From positions 62,001 to 126,000 of the forward strand of contig QKWM01000003.1 of assembly GCA_003248315.1 (NCBI GenBank): 64,000 nucleotides of DNA, given 5' to 3'. The DNA comes from Streptomyces sp. SW4 (lineage in GTDB: Bacteria; Actinomycetota; Actinomycetes; Streptomycetales; Streptomycetaceae). Both the position numbers and the translations under genes were made by a program. Under the pieces are notes generated by a model. It saw nothing but the letters and a program-made list of their open reading frames with translations. It did no database searches and was not told where the DNA came from. Positions 60,654 to 64,000 of this stretch are shown here, piece after piece (position 1 is the first letter of the stretch; the number at the start of each line of letters is the position of its first letter).

Positions 60654-62342
60654 GTGACATCGGCTGCCACCGCAGCGGACGGCATGGGTCCCGTCCTCTC
60701 CGGCGTCCTCCAGCTGCTCGCGCTCACAGCGGCGCTGGCGCTCGCCCACAAACCCCTCGGCGCGCACCTGGCCAGGGTCTACTCCTCCGGCACGCACTGG
60801 CGCGTCGAGCGGTGGATCTACCGGGCATCGGCGCCGACCCGGACACCGGGATGCGCTGGCCCGCGTACCTGCGCGGCGTCCTCGCCTTCTCCGCCGCCGG
60901 CGTCCTCTTCCTCTACGCCCTGCAGCGGCTCCAGGGCGTCCTGCCGGGTTCGCTGGGCTTCTCCTCGATCGACCCGGACCAGGCGTTCAACACCGCCGTG
61001 TCGTTCGTGACCAACACCAACTGGCAGTCGTACTACGGCGAACAGGCCATGGGCCACGTCGTGCAGACCGCCGGGCTGGCCGTGCAGAACTTCGTCTCCG
61101 CGGCCGTCGGCATGGCCGTCGCCGTGGCCCTCGTCCGCGGCTTCGCGCGCTCGCGCACCGGCGACCTCGGCAACTTCTGGGCCGACCTGGTGCGCGGCGT
61201 CGTCCGCGTCCTGGTGCCGCTGGCGGCCGTGGCCGCGGTCGTCCTGGTCGCCTGCGGCGCCATCCAGAACTTCTCCGGCATCCACGAGGTCGGCCAGTTC
61301 ACGGGCGGCACGCAGCAGTGGAACGGCGGCGCGGTCGCCTCCCAGGAGGCCATCAAGGAACTGGGCACCAACGGCGGCGGCTACTTCAACGCCAACTCCG
61401 CCCACCCCTTCGAGAACCCCACCCCCTTCACGAACCTCTTCGAGATCTTCCTGATCCTGCTGATCCCGGTCTCCCTGACCCGCACCTTCGGCCTCATGGC
61501 CGGCAGCGTGAAGCAGGGCTACGCGATCCTCGCCACGATGGGCACCATCTGGCTCGCCTTCGTCTCCCTGATGATGTGGACCGAGTTCTCCCACCACGGC
61601 CCGGCGTTCGAGCTGGCGAACGGCGCCATGGAGGGCAAGGAGGTCCGGTTCGGCATCGGCGGCTCGTCGATCTTCGCCGTGTCGACCACGCTCACCTCCA
61701 CCGGCGCGGTCGACTCCTTCCACTCGTCCTTCACCGGCCTGGGCGGCGGGATCACCCTGCTCGGCATGATGCTGGGCGAGATCGCGCCCGGCGGTGTGGG
61801 CTCCGGCCTCTACGGCATGCTCGTCATGGCGGTCATCGCGGTGTTCATCGCCGGCCTGATGGTCGGCCGCACCCCCGAGTACCTCGGCAAGAAGATCGGC
61901 GCCCGCGAGATCAAACTCGCAGCCTGCTACATCCTCATCACCCCGGCGCTGGTGCTCGTGTTCACCGCGTTCGCGATGGCGCTGCCGACCCCGCCCACTC
62001 CACGACCAACAGCGGGCGCACGGATTCTCCGAGATCCTCTACGCCTACACCTCCGCCTCGAACAACAACGGGTCCGCCTTCGCCGGCCTGAACGCCGACA
62101 CCCGGTGGTTCAACACCACGCTCGGCCTGTGCATGCTCTTCGGCCGCTTCCTGCCGATGGTGTTCGTGCTGGCGCTCGCCGGATCCCTCGCCGCGCAGCG
62201 GCCGGTCCCGGCCACCGCGGGCACGCTGCGCACCGAGAAGCCGCTGTTCAGCGGCCTGCTGGTGGGCGCGATCCTCATCGTCACCGGTCTGACGTACTTC
62301 CCCGCCCTGGCGCTGGGCCCGCTCGCCGAGGGGCTGGCGTGA
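60654..62342 (+). CDS. kdpA: K+-transporting ATPase subunit A (three frameshifts)
   Basis: The K+-binding, channel-like subunit. About 563 aa after restoring bases near 60825, 61987 and 62025. Ten helices with selectivity-filter segments: [60 protein letters not shown], and [19 protein letters not shown], each with the glycine of a pore loop. GTG 60654 starts the gene straight after kdpF. Confidence 0.95.
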
Positions 62343-62374
62343 CGACCACCCGTACCCAGAACCCAGAGGACTCC

Positions 62375-64000
62375 ATGTCCACAGCCACACCCACCCGGGC
62401 GCCGCACAGCGACGTCCCCTCCGGGCACAAGCCCGCCGAGGGCCGTGCCGGCGCCGGCCTCTTCGACCCGAAGCAGCTGGTCACCTCGCTGCCGGACGCG
62501 TTCCGCAAGCTCGATCCGCGGATGATGGTCAAGTCCCCCGTGATGTTCGTGGTCTGGATCGGCTCGCTGCTCACCACGGTCTTCTCCTTCCGGGATCCCG
62601 GCGACTGGTTCGGCTGGACGATCAGCGCCTGGCTGTGGCTGACCGTGCTCTTCGCCAACCTCGCCGAGGCGGTCGCCGAAGGCCGCGGCAAGGCGCAGGC
62701 CGACACGCTGCGCAAGGCCAAGACCGACACGGTCGCCCGCCGGCTGCGGCCGGACGGCTCCGAGGAGCGGGTCCCGGGCACCGGCCTGGGCATCGGCGAT
62801 CTGGTCGTCTGCGAGGCCGGCGACGTCGTCCCCGGCGACGGCGACGTCGTCGAGGGCGTCGCCTCCGTCGACGAGTCGGCGATCACCGGCGAGTCGGCCC
62901 CGGTCATCCGCGAGTCGGGCGGCGACCGCTCGGCCGTCACCGGGGTACGAAGGTCCTCTCCGACCGCATCGTCGTCAGGATCACGACCAGGCCCGGGGAG
63001 ACCTTCATCGACCGCATGATCAACCTGGTCGAGGGCGCGGCCCGGCAGAAGACGCCGAACGAGATCGCGCTGAACATCCTCCTGGCCTCGCTGACGATCG
63101 TCTTCCTGCTGGCGGTGGCGACCCTGCCGCCGTTCGCGGCCCACGCGGGCACGCACCTGACGATGGTCGTCCTCGTCGCCCTGCTGGTCTGTCTGATCCC
63201 GACCACGATCGGCGCCCTGCTCTCCGCGATCGGCATCGCCGGCATGGACCGCCTGGTCCAGCGCAACGTCCTGGCCATGTCCGGCCGCGCCGTCGAGGCC
63301 GCCGGCGACGTCTCCACCCTGCTGCTCGACAAGACCGGCACCATCACCCTCGGCAACCGGCGGGCCGCCGAGTTCGTACCGGTCCGCGGCACCACCCGGG
63401 CCGAGGTCGCGGACGCCGCCCAGCTGTCGTCGCTGGCCGACGAGACGCCCGAGGGCCGCTCCGTCGTCGTCCTGGCGAAGGAGAGGTACGGGCTGCGCGA
63501 GCGCCACCGGGGCGAGCTGGCCGGCGCCGAGTGGATCGCGTTCACGGCCCAGACCCGGATGTCGGGCGTCGACGTCGACGGCCGCAAGATCCGCAAGGGC
63601 GCGGCCGGTTCGGTCATCGCCTGGGTCGAGGAGCGCGGCGGCCGGGTCGCCGACGACGCCGACGAGATCGCGAGCCGCATCTCCGAGGCCGGCGGCACCC
63701 CGCTGCTGGTCGCCGTCGAGGACGCGGAGGGCGCCCGGATCCTCGGCGTCGTCCACCTCAAGGACGTCGTCAAGGACGGCATGCGCGAGCGGTTCGAGGA
63801 GCTGCGCCGCATGGGCATCAGGACCGTCATGATCACCGGCGACAACCCGCTGACCGCCAAGGCGATCGCCCAGGAGGCCGGCGTCGACGACTTCCTCGCG
63901 GAGGCCACCCCGAGGACAAGATGGCGCTGATCAAACGGGAACAGGCCGGCGGCAGGCTGGTCGCGATGACCGGCGACGGCACCAACGACGCGCCCGCGCT
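62375..64000 (+). CDS. kdpB: K+-transporting P-type ATPase subunit B (3' partial, two frameshifts)
   Basis: The ATP-hydrolysing subunit, cut by the window edge after about 542 residues. [20 protein letters not shown] is the TGES actuator motif, [20 protein letters not shown] the membrane PTT motif, [19 protein letters not shown] the phosphorylated [24 protein letters not shown] and [13 protein letters not shown] the hinge motifs. Breaks near 62943 and 63908 (CCCCGAG). ATG 62375 has AGAGGA in front; GTG 62339, overlapping the kdpA stop, is the alternative start. Confidence 0.95.

Overview
The window is chromosomal DNA from a high-GC actinomycete, almost certainly a Streptomyces. The evidence is the very high GC content with G/C-ending codons, frequent GTG starts, 4-bp ATGA/GTGA overlaps, probable leaderless starts, a ribonuclease Sa homologue, NarL-type two-component genes, and a 70-bp intergenic repeat of a kind I recall as widespread in Streptomyces. 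I see no rRNA, tRNA, CRISPR array, prophage or insertion sequence.

A technical point governs the reading. About 32 of 59 genes change reading frame. In nearly every case restoring one base, usually inside or at the edge of a C or G run, rebuilds a full-length, conserved protein. All the shifts are net losses. I therefore annotate whole genes across the shifts and treat them as probable sequencing or consensus errors, not pseudogenes.

Layout: (1) 1-1050, end of a secreted CBM2 protein and a small zinc-ribbon protein. (2) 1.1-15 kb, glyoxylate and purine catabolism: glyoxylate carboligase, catalase, tartronate semialdehyde reductase, hydroxypyruvate isomerase, a two-gene regulator operon, OHCU decarboxylase, HIU hydrolase, urate oxidase, two NCS2 permeases and an 8-oxoguanine-type deaminase. 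(3) 15-28.5 kb, HxlR/MFS pair, thioesterase, phosphoglycerate-mutase-like phosphatase, alanine-type aminotransferase, divergent IucA/IucC siderophore synthetases with an EamA exporter, an unknown protein and a methyltransferase, then a HipA-like kinase and a SelW-like protein. (4) 28.5-35 kb, second purine/glyoxylate block: malate synthase, MocA-like nucleotidyltransferase, IclR regulator (AllR type), allantoinase, allantoicase. (5) 35-41 kb, SDR, RibD-C reductase, ribonuclease Sa type, two-component system, inositol-dehydrogenase-like oxidoreductase. (6) 41-47 kb, GntR regulator, sugar ABC transporter, ROK kinase. (7) 47-53 kb, SNF2 helicase and SWIM zinc-finger protein, then a 29-bp minisatellite. 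(8) 53-60 kb, betaine synthesis (betA, betB, APC permease), DUF5937-type regulator, Tat-type hydrolase. (9) 60.4-64 kb, kdpFAB, with kdpB cut by the window edge.

The two purine blocks work together. Urate is oxidised to allantoin, allantoinase and allantoicase lead toward glyoxylate, and glyoxylate goes either through Gcl, Hyi and GlxR to glycerate or through malate synthase to malate. Catalase can remove the H2O2 made by urate oxidase. The promoters of gcl, catalase, hyi-glxR, malate synthase and allantoinase share a 15-bp TTCC-N7-GGAA palindrome. Catalase, uraD, malate synthase and allantoinase also share a second 17-bp palindrome (identical in two of them). This predicts one regulon with two operator types, with the IclR protein as the best candidate for the first.
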